A stretch of 64,000 bases of DNA from Adiantum capillus-veneris (GCA_014529385.2 CM043963.1:741001-805000); one strand, 5' to 3'. Counted from the stretch's first letter, positions 22,331 through 34,778 are shown. Notes: generated from the sequence alone by a model not told the origin. Program-made: numbers and translations.

Positions 22331-25300
22331 CTACTGCCTTCTTTCGAGCGTTGCAGTGAGATTTTTGAATTTCTGAGCTCTTGCTTCAATCTCGACTTTG
22401 GTGGCCAGCTCTCTGAAGGAATTATTATTGAGGGTACTTTGGTAAGAGATGTGGCGAGATGGCAGATCTTTTGTCATTGGATTAAATATGGAAGAGTCCA
22501 CTTCAAAGAAGCCTGTCATGAAAGCCTCTTCGAAGGTCTACATGTAATGAGAGCACAAAAACATGACTCTAGCATACAATGACATTCTTGCTTGGTATTT
22601 CTGTCTCCATATTCCAGCAAATGCCCCGCGTACCTTCGATAAAAACTTGCCAGGAATGCTCTATACTGCTTCGATATCATGGAAAGCTGTAATGCATGTG
22701 ATGAGCATTTTGGCAATCTTTACAAGCATCTGACAGGTGAGATCTGGGATCTCCTTCATCATGTTGATTACACCTTTTAGAGCAGCTTGAATCAAGTACT
22801 ACTCGGATGGTGGGTTGTTATTGAGAGGCTTTGTGATTATCGGGTAGTTTAACACTGCCGGTCTTTTGCTTTGCCAAATATAAAAATTATCCCAGGATCA
22901 TCGTCTATTGATGGGACAGTAAGTGGGGTCGATCCTGAGATGCTCTGGAGCGATCCTGTAATAGATTTCATCGGTTGGTCGCTGATCAAACCATTTTTTC
23001 CACCAGAGGGGTTGATTGTCTATGATGGTCTGAATCTGAAGGGTCGTAACAGGAACCTCTCTGTAGTCCCCTCTATTGTTTGGTACAAGTCTGGGGAGCA
23101 TCTTTTGCTGCCATAATTTAACTTCTTTCCGCATCAATGGCAGTGTGATCATCTTATCCTCGTGATTCTTTACTACCTCGTCTGGAGTGATCATGAGGAG
23201 GGCAGTCAATTCCAGCACCTTCAATTCATATTGCACATAAGCTTTGTGTGAAGGGTCCTTTACTTCTAAGATCCAGCACTGAATTTCATCCCTTGTCGAC
23301 TCCGAAGTGGATGTCATGGCTGGATCTGTAGATTCCTGCATTCCTTTTCCAATGCTGGTACTGGGCACCTCTGTTTGATGAGCTTCAAACGTGGATTGTT
23401 CAAATCCTCCTCCTTGCTCAAATTCCCCTAGGGCCTGCTGCTGATATTTTTTTTGATCTTCTCTCAGAGTTGCTAAATCCCCTCTTTCCTCATCCAATTT
23501 CCTTTTCAATTCTTCAATTTCCTCATCCTTGTCCTGTTGTAGGGCCCTATGACCTACCGTCATGATCTGTCTGTCATATTTCTCTTTATTCAGGGCTTCT
23601 TTCAACTCTTTGATTTCTTAACTCAAGGAGGTAGATCTTGCAGTCATCGTTGAGGAGGAGGGGGTCTCTTGTATGGCCAGGAGCTGAGTCAGAGATCTGC
23701 TAACCACATACAAGCCTTGTAGCTTCTCATTTTGTTCTCTTTCTCTAGTTAGCTCCTCCTTGATATTTTTTTGCTTGACCTGCAATGCGGAGTTCGTCTC
23801 GTTAAATTGTTGCACTTCCTTGTAATAGTAGGCTGCATTCTCCTATTCTCTTTGCAACTCTGATTGTGCCTGGATTTGTGCCTTCTTTAGTGCTTCTTTT
23901 GTTGCTTTAGTTGCAAGGATTCTGCTGTCGTTTTAGATGTTTCTTTCTTGTTATCTTCTAACTCCAGCTCTCTTAGATTGTAAAGAGCCCTTTGACATTG
24001 AAACTATAGCTTGATATGTTCTAAGTGAGCGTCAATGTCAAAGGATTTGACTATCTCTGCTCCTTCCTTCATGGCCGCTTGTGAGCGTGGCAATCTTGGC
24101 CTATGTTGGCCTTTTTGGCCCTGATTCGATTGTTCAGACACCCCAGCTTGCTTATCTCTTTGTTTCAAATCTTTTAGAGCAGCAGAGGTTGTGGCGGGCT
24201 TTGTTTTTGCGGACTCCGTTTCTTGATTTATTTTTTGTTCCGTCTACTTTTCCTCCGCTCCTTATTCTGGAAGGCCTGCAGTTTCTCCTTCCTCTTTTTT
24301 CAAAGTCTCTGGAACTGCCTCAGCGTCCTTGGGAGAACCAAGGTCTTGACCTTTCTGGTCCTGTGTGTCGTGTTGTTACTCTCCTTGCGAGTGACTTTTC
24401 TCTTTTTTGCTTTGATTAGATTCGCCAGATGATTCAAGATTATCGACGCGTGGCTTCTTTGATTCTTCTCGTTGCCTTTGCTCCATCTTTCTCTTGAGTT
24501 CATTGTGAATGCGTTGCCGCATGGCACTGGTAATCTCTCAATTTTCTTTAGCTTCCTGTCTCTTCTGTTGCTTGATCCTTTCTAAATCCTCTGTTTGTCT
24601 GCGTAGTAGCGGGATATTTTTGGCTTCATCCTCTTCTTTCTCATCATCTGCTTCTGTTCCTTGGGCTTGTTTTTTATCTTGCTTTTTTTGACGAAGCCTT
24701 TCCCTCAATGCCTAAGCTTCTTCCATTGTTCTCCTAGCATGTGTAATGGGAATAGCCTCTGCCACATGCATAGCTTTCTTTCACAAGCGTGTATATCCAA
24801 CTGTGTATGGGATGTCCTGCTCCTCCTCCGAAGACTGGTACTCCGAAGGAGTGTCTCTTGGGTGGGACCCTCCTTCATGGCTACTCCGAGCATTTGACTC
24901 GGTCTTCTCGCTGTCAAAATCCTTTAATGTTGCTCTTTGCCTCGTCTGTTTGACTTCTGGTTTTTGGCCCATGCCCCACTGGTCTTACAGCTCTTTTAGA
25001 TCTGTGGATTAGATCTATCTACGCTTCTGCAAGTGGTAGATCCTCGATCATCCCAGTGCCTGATAGGCTATACATGTGAGCATTGGTCCCCCGTTCATGT
25101 AAGCTTTACTTCTTTGACTCCCTTTCAGGTTTGCTTCCACAAAAGTGCCAAGAAGATAGTTGCCAAAGTCGCAACAACTGACCACTGTGCCTTCAGACAA
25201 GCCCATTGCCATTACTACGGCCATGTGCAACAAAGGTTCGGTATATCTAGGCGGCTTTCGCACCTTGAAATGTTGTGATATAAGGCGCAATGGCAGTTCA

Positions 25301-25818
25301 GTTTTTGAGTAGAGGTCTTGATATGTCAGCTTGTGGCCTCGTTGCTTCAAAAAGGCTTTATCATTGTCTATTGCCTTCGTCTTCTGCAAGAGATTGTGCA
25401 TCCCTTGCAACGGCAGGTGGAGGGCTTCATTGATAATTTCCGCTGTGATCTTTACCTTGACGACTGCCCCATCCTTGTCTGTCAGAGTTGCTTCCCCATT
25501 GTATTGAATTGAACTTATGAGCTCGTGAACTTGTCTAAAAACCGTTCCCCAAGGAGGAAGTCGTAAGAAGTTGTCTAGTTGTAGGCACTTGCCCCCTTCT
25601 TGCACTTCTGGTTTTTGGTGCAAAGTCCACATTTCCTGTGGAAAGATTGTGGCCTTTACTATTTCTCCATCTGCTGCTGCTTGAAACCTTCCGATGAAGA
25701 TGTTCGTTGGAATTGCTTCAAGTACCTGTTCGGTGATGTGAGCTTTCTCATTTGATGAGATATCAGTTATCTCATAGGGTGCCGCATTCCACTCCCTTTG
25801 TGCTTTCCTTCGAGGCAT
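22331..25818 (-). pseudogene. Long extra reading frame of element C with coiled-coil centre
   Basis: The best open part is 25048-25818 (256 residues, starting M-P-R-R-K). It is a globular-looking domain with a D-K-D-G-A-V-V-K-V-K strand and an A-L-H-L-P motif, vaguely like the N-terminal domain of plant transposon-type proteins; this is a weak resemblance. Further downstream the frames are very rich in Glu, Lys and Gln and look like coiled coil (24300-24972 and 23400-23815). A second conserved-looking region follows at 22898-23290, then a tail to 22331. Up to about 1160 codons, broken by many stops and shifts. It lies after pol, where some Gypsy elements carry an env-like frame, but no signal peptide or clear membrane segment is seen. 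Confidence 0.5.
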
Positions 25819-26016
25819 CCTGTTGCCAATTTTAGCATTTGAAAATAGGTTTTAGCCATTGATCAAAATTGTTGGAAAGTGTAAACTTGAGCATAGGATG
25901 AAAAATGAGCATAACTTTGTCAAAACTACTCCAAATTTGACCAAATTTCACCAGTGCATCTAGGATTACTATAGGCACAAGACTGTAATGTAACAGATGA
26001 ATTTTGGCAAAAAGAA

Positions 26017-27018
26017 ACATGGATCACAATCCATGTTGGGATGCATTTGGAAATTCTAACTTTCGGAAGTTATTCCTGGGCATATGGGGATGCTACTGAG
26101 AAATTTTCTCTGGATTTAGGGTTGAAGGTGCATGGATCGCGATCCATGTTGGGCAACATTTTGGAAATTTGATGATACCATCTGGTAGGGTTCATCTAGA
26201 TTATGTCTTGATCCAAAAAATTTGGGATTTGGATCAATGGTTTGACACTTGGGCTAAATTTTGGAAACCATTTGCAGATTTAGAGGTTTTTGGCATTTTG
26301 AAGTTGATTTTGGGATTCAAATGGCTTGAAACTCCATGGCTTGGCTTTCTTAAACATACTGAATCAGATGGCATGGTTTTTACCTACATTGTTTTGATTT
26401 TTGATAATTTAGGTATGTAGTTCATAGCTTTGTCTGGTTCCTTGGCAAATTCTACCACACATTGAATCCTTTTAAGAAGACAAACTGAATCTTGCAATTT
26501 TCACCATTTTGCAAGTAAACCTTTGCTTAGTTTTGATCCTACCACCATCCTTAGGTTACAATTTCTTGTTGACAGGCTCCGAGGAGAGTGTGAAGTCTCC
26601 CAATTGACTTTAGCAATGATTTGAAAATTTGTCAGGACTCTATCTTTAGCCATTCTTTATAGGTCTTGCTAGCATCCCAACATCTGCCCTCTCATGAGTT
26701 TTTCTCTGGGATCCCACCTTTTCTCCTGTGAAAATGACCAAAAGACCATTTGCAAACTAAAAGTAGTAGTCCAGGAGGGTTTGATGATATTTAGAGCACT
26801 TTTTGCGATCATTTTGCAACACCAGTACTATTTGTACATTGTCCGGCTAGTGAGCCACTTTTATCCTGATTTTGGCAAAAAGGGGCATGGATCGCGGTCC
26901 ATGTTTGGATGCATTTTGAAAAGCTAGTCATAGGAGTTTGTTCGTGGCCCTCTATTGTTGCTCCTGTAGAAATTTCCATGATTTTAGGATTTGGGGAACA
27001 TGGATCGCGATCCATGTT
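26017..27018. repeat. Palindrome cluster 1 (four boxes)
   Basis: Copies of ACATGGATCGCGATCCATGT lie at 26017-26036 (CACA in place of CGCG), 26130-26149, 26885-26904 (one change) and 26998-27017. The last extends to a perfect 22-bp palindrome. TTTTGGCAAAAAG often precedes the box and TTGG(G/A)A/TGCATTTTGG often follows. Gaps are 114, about 755 and 111 bp. Confidence 0.9.
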
Positions 27019-27307
27019 CCACCACTTTTTTTTGTTGTTTTTACCTTGCCTGATTCTATCAGCTAATTGGGGTCTACTGGTGAAATATTTTTGGTTTTTT
27101 ATGGGTTTTGGACTTCCCCATTGGCCCTGTTAGTTTGCCAATTTTGTGACCTTGTACTGCTTTGATCTGTTGTTTTGGCACTATTGATGCAATATGGGGC
27201 ACACACACATGCTCTTGCAAGGTTAATGATCATAACTGTCAAATCTGGTGTAGTAAGATCCATCGAGGTGGTCCGCAATGGGCAGAAGCAACTCCGAAAA
27301 CTCTATG

Positions 27308-27308
<1 letters not shown>

Positions 27309-27403
<95 letters not shown>
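27309..27403. repeat. (CT)n microsatellite
   Basis: About 47 uninterrupted CT dinucleotides, the longest microsatellite in the window. The long Arg-Glu and Ser-Leu frames across it are artefacts. Confidence 0.98.
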
Positions 27404-27406
<3 letters not shown>

Positions 27407-27990
27407 GCAAATGAGCTTATGTTGCCCCATTTGACTATATGTTCCTAGTCTACCCGGAATGCCCCATTTACACTTACATCCATTAATCATATCTTGTTGT
27501 TCATATCACCTGCGGTTCGAACCGTTTGTCATTCTGACACTCGGTTTACAAATAGCGTTCGATCTGCAGTTTTGATCCTTCAGAAGTTGGCTCAAAATTC
27601 ATCTTGTGTCAAATATTTTCATATATATCATGTTCGAAGTCCTTGCTTTGAAGTTTTGGCGTTTGCTTTCAAAAGTCAATTCCGACTTTCCTGGCTTGAC
27701 TTATCAATTTTTTGTTGATTATCTGTCGTTTTTTGCTTTTTTGTATAAGAAAATTATTTACAATAATTATTAATCAACCAAAAATTAGCCAAAATTAGTG
27801 TCGCATCGCTTATATACATACTCTTATTCAGGTATTAGATGGTGACGGTATGGCTCATGATTATGCCAACTAAGAGTTTATCAGGCTCTAAAAAACTTGT
27901 TTCTTTTTTAAATTAAAAGAAAGGAAAGGAAAAGAAAAGAAAAGAAGTAAGATGATAATAATAATATATACAAATGATAATCCTGCCGCA

Positions 27991-28010
27991 TTTTCCCCCC
28001 TTCCTAGAGT
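27991..28010 (-). other. Polypurine-like tract after the pol region of element C
   Basis: On the minus strand AGGAAGGGGGGAAAA is followed by TGCGGCAGG, and preceded by the GTCGAGGACGAC that often closes Gypsy coding regions. It could be the true plus-strand primer site, making 27990 the start of a 3' LTR. That would imply that the sequence to its left belongs to a second element. Confidence 0.45.
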
Positions 28011-28086
28011 GAGTCGTCCTCGACGAACATGTGTCAGAGAGCTTGGGAACAAAGCGCGTGTCTATGCATAGCCGTATAGTGTGGCT

Positions 28087-29205
28087 CTATGATGCTGATG
28101 GAGGATATGCATGGGGAAACAAAATGTTGTGCAAGAGAGAGGTGTTGAACAATATGTTCAGTGGGGCTGTTGGTGGCGAGGTTCCCTTGAAGCTGTGTGG
28201 TTCGAACAATAGTAATTGAAGAAGATGCGCTCTGTATTTGACTGTGACTTGCAAAAGTTTTGATGTTGATGGTTGGGTTGCTTTTTGGCTTTGTTTGGCT
28301 TGCCACCAAAATTGGTTGGGTTTGGATTCGCTAGAAGAGGCATCGTGAAAGCGAGGTTGTTTTGGTTGCGATACCCACTTGACATTGTTTGGTTGTTGAA
28401 GATAGTGGTCCATTGGCTTAGGTCGTGTGACAACAGCGGTGGGCAATTTGTGGTGGTTTAATTTTTGTAGGCAATGTAGGCTGATGTGTATTGTTTTGTC
28501 GTCTTGGTATCCACAATTTCTTAGGCTTGGTTTCCATGATTGATTTTTTAACCCATATTTTCTTGACCATGGTGGTGGAGTATCCCTGAGCTAGTGCATG
28601 TGGCGATGGTAGAGGTTCCCATACATGGTCCAATTGTACGAATGGCATGGCGAAAGATTGGCCCTCGTGTTTGAGAAGTAAGGTACTATCTTGCCAGTTT
28701 GGCGTGGCTTGATAAGTGTGCATCCACGACACTCCTAGAATAACTGCTTCGGTAAGATGTTGATCTTCAACCACATGAAATTGATGCGGTTAAATTATTC
28801 CAGCAATGGTGATTGGTAAATTTATGTGGCCCAGACTGTCCATAGCGCTTTTGTTTGCTACTTTGAACCCCATAGTGTTGGGCATTAGAAGTTCTTGCGT
28901 GATTTTTCTGAAAGTAGGTTAGTTAACCACATTAGCTCTAGCCCATGTGTCCACTAAGGCTCTTTTGGTAGTGCCGTCGGCAAGTTATAAATGAATGCAT
29001 AGATCCATTCCTCCTAACCATGTAGTTGTTGTTTGTATAGATGCTATTGGAGCATTCTCAATAGCACCGTACTGTTGTGCTTTCTTCTGGAAGTTTGCTT
29101 GTTCTTTGCGTTTTAATATTTTGAGTTTGGCTTCTTGTTGTGCTTGTTCCCGAATGTCGTGTGCTTGATGTCTGTGAGTTCTTCTGGTGTCAGCAGAAGA
29201 AGATA
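28087..29205 (-). pseudogene. Second retropepsin-like frame, after the integrase of element C
   Basis: Reading the minus strand from about 29205: a Gln/Lys-rich helical stretch, then a retropepsin-like domain at about 29000-28650. It has A-L-V-D-T-W-A (catalytic motif with Trp where the second Gly-type position is normally Gly), a V-A-N-K strand, H-I-N-L-P-I-T-I and the closing A-V-I-L-G-V-S-W. A Pro/Gln/Asn-rich tail follows. Stops interrupt at the equivalents of 28989, 28919 and 28791, and a frame change follows at 28418. Aspartic proteases of this fold process gag and pol in LTR elements, and element C has another at 33450-34778. A protease downstream of the integrase is not a standard arrangement. 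Confidence 0.65.
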
Positions 29206-29211
29206 TTTCTT

Positions 29212-30300
29212 TTATCTATAGCCACTCGTCCAATTAGGCATCTCCTCTCCTGCTAATGTTGCAAGCTTGGTGGCGCCACTTTGTGATATATCATGTATTA
29301 CAAAAGGCCCCATTCCTCGCTTTTTGAGTTTTTTGGAGTGTTGTTTGAGGGTATACATGGGAACGTAATCCCCTTTTTGGAACTCCTTTCCAATCATGTG
29401 TTGATCATGGAAAGCTTTCATTTGTTTTTTCTGAGCATATATCCCAGCTACTATCGCTCTAAGTCTGGTTTCGTCTAATTGTTCCAGGGTGTCTAGTCTC
29501 TCCGATAGCTCATGGCCCATCTATCCTAATTGCGTTGCCACTCTTAGGGATTTGATCGGGAATTCCAATGGTAGGATTGCATTAATCCCGAATACCAAGT
29601 TAAAGGAAGTCATTCCAATGGAAGTTTTAAAAGCTACTCAATAAGCCCATAAGGCTGTGTGTAGCTTTTGATCCCAATCATTTCTTGAGTCGCTGACTAT
29701 CTTGGTGAGCACGGTGCATAGGATTTTGTTGGTAGTCTCTGCCTACTCATTAGCTTGCGGATGATAGGGTGTCGATTTGTGATGGACCACCATGAATTCG
29801 TCAAGGAGGCTTTCAATGACGTCGTTCAAAAAGTGTGTTCCCCTATCGCTCACTATTTTGATTGGTAGTCCATATCGCATAAAGACGTTTTCCAAAAGGA
29901 ACTGAGCTGTAGTTCTTGCATCATTTTTTGGGGTTGCTTTTGCTTCCGTCCATTTCGTCATGTAGTTTGTTGCTACGATGATGTATTGTGCGTGAGTCCA
30001 GTATCCTGGAGGTATGAAGGGACCAATGAAGTCAATGCCCCATTTGGCAAAAGCAGTACGCCCATCATTGGCCTCAGTGGCATTTCATCTCTCCTTTGGG
30101 ATGGTTTTGTACGTTGACATTCATCACATCGTTTGACATATGTCTCTACATCCATAAATAGGGTTGGACACCATATGCCTGAGTGTAGCACGAGCCTTGC
30201 TATTTTATCAGCAGAGATATGTCCCCCTGGCTGTCCTGAGTGTGCTTGATCTAGGATAACGTAATATTCGCTTTCTATAGCACACAACCATAGTTGTTTG
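29212..30300 (-). pseudogene. Integrase of element C
   Basis: An HHCC finger is visible at about 30130-30250 (H-S-G-Q-P-G-G-H, then C-D-E-C-Q). The catalytic core shows the first Asp in a G-I-D-F-I-G-P-like segment near 30020-30037 and the second in V-S-D-R-G-T-H-F near 29840. The third, Glu, lies in A-E-T-T-N-K directly after an in-frame TAG that ends the piece at 29743. The C-terminal part (29212-29520) has G-D-Y-V and a G-P-F-V motif. The protein inserts element DNA into the chromosome. A frameshift near 30000 and the TAG make it non-functional. Confidence 0.8.
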
Positions 30301-31600
30301 TCCTTCCCCGCCTATACAGTTGGTTGGCAATGAGCAGATAGTGTTTGGCCTCTTCTTTGACAGTTTTCATTCTTGCTTTGCCCCATTCCTCTAGAAAGGT
30401 TTGGTTTTTTAAGTACTCAACTATGTGAGCACTCCATTTAGGTGCTTGTACTACACGAAACAGGGTGGCATGTTCCACTGGGGGTTGTTTTATACAACTA
30501 TCATACATATGTATGGACACTGTGTTCCATGTTTGGCCAGTAGACGCCCAGTCTCTGTAGCTGTTGACCTGTCTATGTTTCACCATTGTGAAATCCCGTA
30601 TTTTGTATATGAGCTTGTTTGAGGTAGTAGGTGGTATCTTAGGGCTGTACACATAGTCTCAATATCATATCCTTATCGTGTTTGTATAGCCGTCTTGCTA
30701 AAAGCTGGAGATTTCATGTTTGATGGATAATTGATGGTTGTCTTGATATCTGCAACAATGAGCCAATTGTGAGTAGAGGAATGACCTCTTCGCTCCATCT
30801 CGGCACCATTTCGATGTTAAACAGATATGAATTAGGAAGGCCATCATCGACACCCTCAGGTGCTTCCCAATGAAATAGTCGTGAAGATGATCTGCTCTTT
30901 GGTGTGTGGTCCCCTTTTTTACGACCACCGTGAAGTCAAACGCAAGCAGTAGTATAAACTAGCAAACAATTCTTCCAGTGTTGCAAGGTTTGTTTACTAG
31001 ATATAGCAGATATGAATTAGGAAGGCCATCATCGACACCCTCAGGTGCTTCCCAATGAAATAGTCGTGAAAGATGATCTGCTCTTTGGTGTGTGGTCCCC
31101 TTTTTTACGACCACCGTGAAGTCAAACTCAAGCAGTAGTATAAACTAGCAAACAATTCTTCCAGTGTTGCAAGGTTTGTTTACTAGATATAACAGTGCTT
31201 GATGATCCACGAAGAAGACAAACTTGTTTGCTAGAAGGTAGTGTCTAAATTTCTTGACAGCATAGATCATTCCTAGACCTTCTCTTTTCGTAGTGGTATA
31301 ATTTCTCTCTGTGTTGTTTAGTTACCGACTAGAGTAGCAAATGGGAAATTCCATTTTCTTCTCTCTTGGCTGGGCTAATATGCACCCGATGGCATAGGCT
31401 AATGCATCCACATGGACATGAAAGATTTGTCTCCAGTCAGAGGCTTGCAAAATTGGAGCCTAAATTAATTTTTGCTTCAATTTTTGGAAAGCCTGCTCAC
31501 ATTCCTCTGTCCATTTGAACTTAGTTATGAGGGCGTACAATGGCTTAGCTATTAAAGCATACATATATATATGAAACGCATGTAGTACCTGTAATGCCCC
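30300..31600 (-). pseudogene. RNase H and connection region of element C, with a 185-bp tandem duplication
   Basis: Minus-strand pieces read G-T-T-H-Q-R-A-D-H-L near 30890-30915, the usual end of a Gypsy RNase H, followed by a linker that leads to the integrase finger (30275-30652). No second RNase H domain is seen. Several frameshifts are present. The 185-bp block at about 30823-31007 is repeated directly at about 31008-31192 and ruins the frame. Confidence 0.65.
30823..31192. repeat. 185-bp direct tandem duplication inside the element C RNase H
   Basis: Two adjacent copies starting GATATGAATTAGGAAGG, nearly identical (one inserted A and very few substitutions), so the duplication is recent compared with the element. 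The length is not a multiple of three. Confidence 0.9.
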
Positions 31601-32724
31601 ATAAATGCTTGCACTTCTTTTTTCTTCGTTGGTCTCGGTAGTGAAGCAATTATTTGTACCTTTGCTTGATCAGTTGAAATTCCGTTTTTGGACACGATGT
31701 GGTCCAAAATTTTACCTTGTCTTACCATGAAGACGCATTTTTCTGAGTTTAAGCAAATACGATATGTTCTGCATTTTTCAAAGACTTTTCCTAGATGAGT
31801 GATGTGGTCACTTCGTCAATGAGAATGAACACAAAGATCATCCATGTAGATCTCTAGAAATTGTCTGAGATATTCTTTGAATGCATGGCTCATTAGTCTT
31901 TGAAATGTAGCCGGGGCATTGGTCAAGCCGAAGGGCATTACCCTGTAGGCAAATACACCCCACTATGTCGCAAAAGCTGTCTTATGCTTATCTTCTACTT
32001 TAATCGTCAACCGGTTGTAGCCTGAGAACCCATCCAAGAAACTATAGGCCTCTTTCCCTGCTACCCTCTCAATAACATGATCTGTTATTGGCAGTCGATA
32101 GTTATCCCTGATGGTGGCTGCATTTACCTGTTTGAGGTTTACACAAACATGCATTTTTCCATTCTTTTTGGGTACCACCACAATCGGGGACACCCAATCG
32201 GTGTGTTCAATCTCATAGATAAACTCAACGTCCTTCAGTTTGTCTATCTCCTCCTTAATTTTCTTGGAAAAAGTTTCATTGTACGTGTAAGGACGTTGTC
32301 TGCGTGGTCTGACATCACTCTTAAGGGGAATCGTGTGTTGACAGATCTCAGGATCTATCCCCTTTAGATCTTTGTATGACCATGCAAAGACATGTTTATA
32401 TTGTCTGAGTGTATCGACTAGAAGTTGCTCTTCCTCTTCAGTAAGGTTCGTGGCAATGTATTCTGGTTTAGGCTCCTCGCCTGGTTCTGCTAAGTTGATG
32501 CATTTGGCGTTTTCAAGCCCATCATATGAAATTCCTGGTTCCTTGGGATCTCGTTTGGGTTTTTGCACCACGATTTTCCTCCTGAAGGGTATACTTCTTA
32601 TAGTGGAAGGTGCATCGAATTTATCATCATTTGATTCCTCATCAATTTCCATTTCTGTTGTCCAAACTTCCTTCAAGGCTCGATTCAATTCATTGTATTT
32701 GACTTTGCACTCCATTTTGGACAA
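31600..32724 (-). pseudogene. Reverse transcriptase of element C
   Basis: The frame 32724-31963 carries an acidic linker, then F-A-W-S-Y-K-D-L-K-G-I-D typical of the Tat/Athila branch. RT motifs follow: D-W-V-S-P-I-V-V-V-P-K-K-N-G, L-P-I-T-D-H and F-L-D-G-F-S-G-Y. After a stop it continues with V-M-P-F-G-L-T-N-A-P and a Y-M-D-D catalytic box near 31837-31848. RT copies element RNA to DNA. The catalytic box is intact, but the frame is broken at 31963 and further on. Confidence 0.85.
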
Positions 32725-33449
32725 CTTAATTGATTTTCGGTAGTTTTCTCTTTTTTTGGTTTTTGTGTGTTTACCTTTTTCGATTTGGTTTTGGTTGAGT
32801 CAGGTTTCATGTATTTCTTTGATCTCATGTCCTTGAGGCAGTCAGTTGCTTCTACCAATCTTAAGTACTGCATTTTTTCAGTTAATAGAGGTATTGAGTC
32901 CTCGTTGTGCTTGTCTCGGTTGTTTCTGTGTTTATCTCGATATCTGTGTTGTCTTTGAGGATTTTGGTTTGGGAAATCATAGTAGATAATCCGTCGATCC
33001 TTCCGTTTGATGCTCTAACCTGAGGTACTAGACAACTCGTCGCCCGCGTTATACTCTAGCATCTTATTAGTCGAGTCTTGGAAATCTCCTTCATCCGTTT
33101 GGTCAAGGTTTGTTACAGAGATTTCATCCACTATCCGTCGGCACTCGGCAACCCCGTCCTTGTCAGGGACTTCCCCCTCTGTCTTTGGAGTTAGGCTGAC
33201 ACCCATCATCTGGAATGGAATGATATCATACCCTTCCTCATCACAGAATTTGGTGAGGGTCACCTTGTTTACACAAACATCAAGAGTGGCTAGTATTTTT
33301 TTCCATCCAAAATGTTTGAACATCTCTTCTGGAAAAGGCTCCGGTATGTATGCTTCGTCTTGTGCAGTCCTATCAAGAATGTAATTTTCCTTTTTTAGAC
33401 TTCCACATTCCGAAGCTTCTCTTGTCCACTAGTGAGATTTGTTTTGTAG
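32725..33449 (-). pseudogene. Protease-RT linker of element C
   Basis: Two charged frames (32685-32873 and 33015-33323) connect protease and RT. The latter includes W-K-K-I-L-A-T-L-D-V and D-I-I-P-F-Q-M-M-G-V-S-L-T-P and is Asp/Glu-rich at its end. No domain is recognised. Breaks are present. Confidence 0.4.
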
Positions 33450-34778
33450 TCAATTCGGTATTCCTCCTTCCTGGTCAGCTGTGGAATGCAAGTCTTCTCC
33501 TGGGGTTCTTTCTACCTCTCTATAGCTATGATCTATGACACTAATTTTCGTAGTGACATCCTTGTTCCCGAGATAGATATAGTCATGTCCCCAATCTTGC
33601 ACCATTTTGAGATGACGCGTGAATGGTCTGCCCAATATGATGTCGAAATTGCTGCTCTCATCGAAATTCATAATAGCAAATGTGTGTTCATATGCAATTC
33701 CACAAGAGGTTACTACAATCTGCTCCAAGATGCCTATGGGTCTTTCCAGATACCCATCTGCCAATTGAAGTTTCATTCTCGTCTTTCTGAGAGCAAGTTT
33801 TCCCCATTTTTTCCACATGGATTTGGTAGCTATGGCTATTCCAGCGCTGTCCAAGATTGCTATCGACTTAATCTCTTTGTACTCCACCGGTAGGGTAGTA
33901 TTTCCTTCTTCACCTTCACAATAATCCCCTACCTTGTTTATTGGTATTGGCTCATGTTTAGTTTGTTTCGAGGGTTGTGTCTTTAGTGTGTTTGGAGAAG
34001 CCTCGGGTGAAGGAATTACCAGGCCTATTTTTTCCAAATTTTTCCCGACCTCATCCCAAAGATGCGGTCTGATATGCAGTAACTCTGATAGAGTCAGTGT
34101 ACAATGGATAGGGGATGACATCAGCTCGTAAAGAGTTTTAGTATCCATCGTCCTAGGATTGGCTTTCCATTGAGATGGGACTTTACTTACCTCCAATCGA
34201 GTTTCATGTTTACCAATAAATGAAGGTAAAGTCTTCAACGACTGCGGTTTACTGTCTTTCGATATTGTTGTGCCTGCATCACTATACAATGATCTGATGT
34301 CATTTGGGTAGAGCTCATGCCCCAGGTGGATTTCTGGGATAGGAGCTGACACAAGTGTGGCACTTCCATATTTTCTATTCCGAATCTGTTCCCATAGCTC
34401 TTGAGGCCATTGTTCTTCTACCTTCGGAATTGGCAGTGGTACTTGAGAATACGTTCCATCTATTGTATTGGCTATCACCCTCGTATCCAATAGTGTTTCG
34501 ACTACAGGATTTGATAGGTTATTCTTTTCAATTCCCCACCCCTCTAACTCCTGAATCTTTTCTCGGATTAGTACCTTGGTTTTTGGAGCCGTAGAAACTG
34601 ATGGTTCCATAAGCGCTTGAGTGGTTTGGATGAGCTCCTTGCACATCTTTAGCCTCTCTTTCTCATAGCCTGGATGAGGGTATGTTAACCACCTATCCTC
34701 TTGGGTTTGGTTAGGCTTTAGCCTTGCCTCATAAGCTTTCAGAATTGCATCCAAAGGTTTGAACACCTTGTCTACCAA
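33450..34778 (-). pseudogene. Protease region of element C, 442 codons open
   Basis: The N-terminal two thirds is a Pro/Lys/Glu-rich linker without a known domain. The last third is a retropepsin. The catalytic strand reads I-A-I-L-D-S-A-G-I-A-I-A (about 33834-33869), where family members usually have one more residue in D-S/T-G-A/S. It ends with D-I-I-L-G-R-P-F near 33600. The frame itself is uninterrupted, unusual in this window, but the apparent loss of a residue at the active site probably inactivates it. It lies between gag and RT as expected. Confidence 0.75.

Larger units (their letters stand above)
25830..27990 (-). other. Non-coding spacer of element C with palindromes
   Basis: About 2.2 kb without convincing coding sequence. 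It holds four copies of the palindromic box and a long CT run. The region is AT-rich with many short T runs, like the leader at 37906-39700. Confidence 0.6.

Noticed and set aside
25820-25840. Second primer-binding site (TTGGCAACAGGATG on the minus strand after TGCTAAAA)
   Set aside because: It resembles the site at 39704-39721 only over about 16 bases with three mismatches, and the upstream sequence does not match that LTR. It is kept only as a hint that 25830-27990 might be an LTR.
27223-27490. Arg-Glu and Ser-Leu repeat proteins
   Set aside because: They are translations of the CT microsatellite in different frames.
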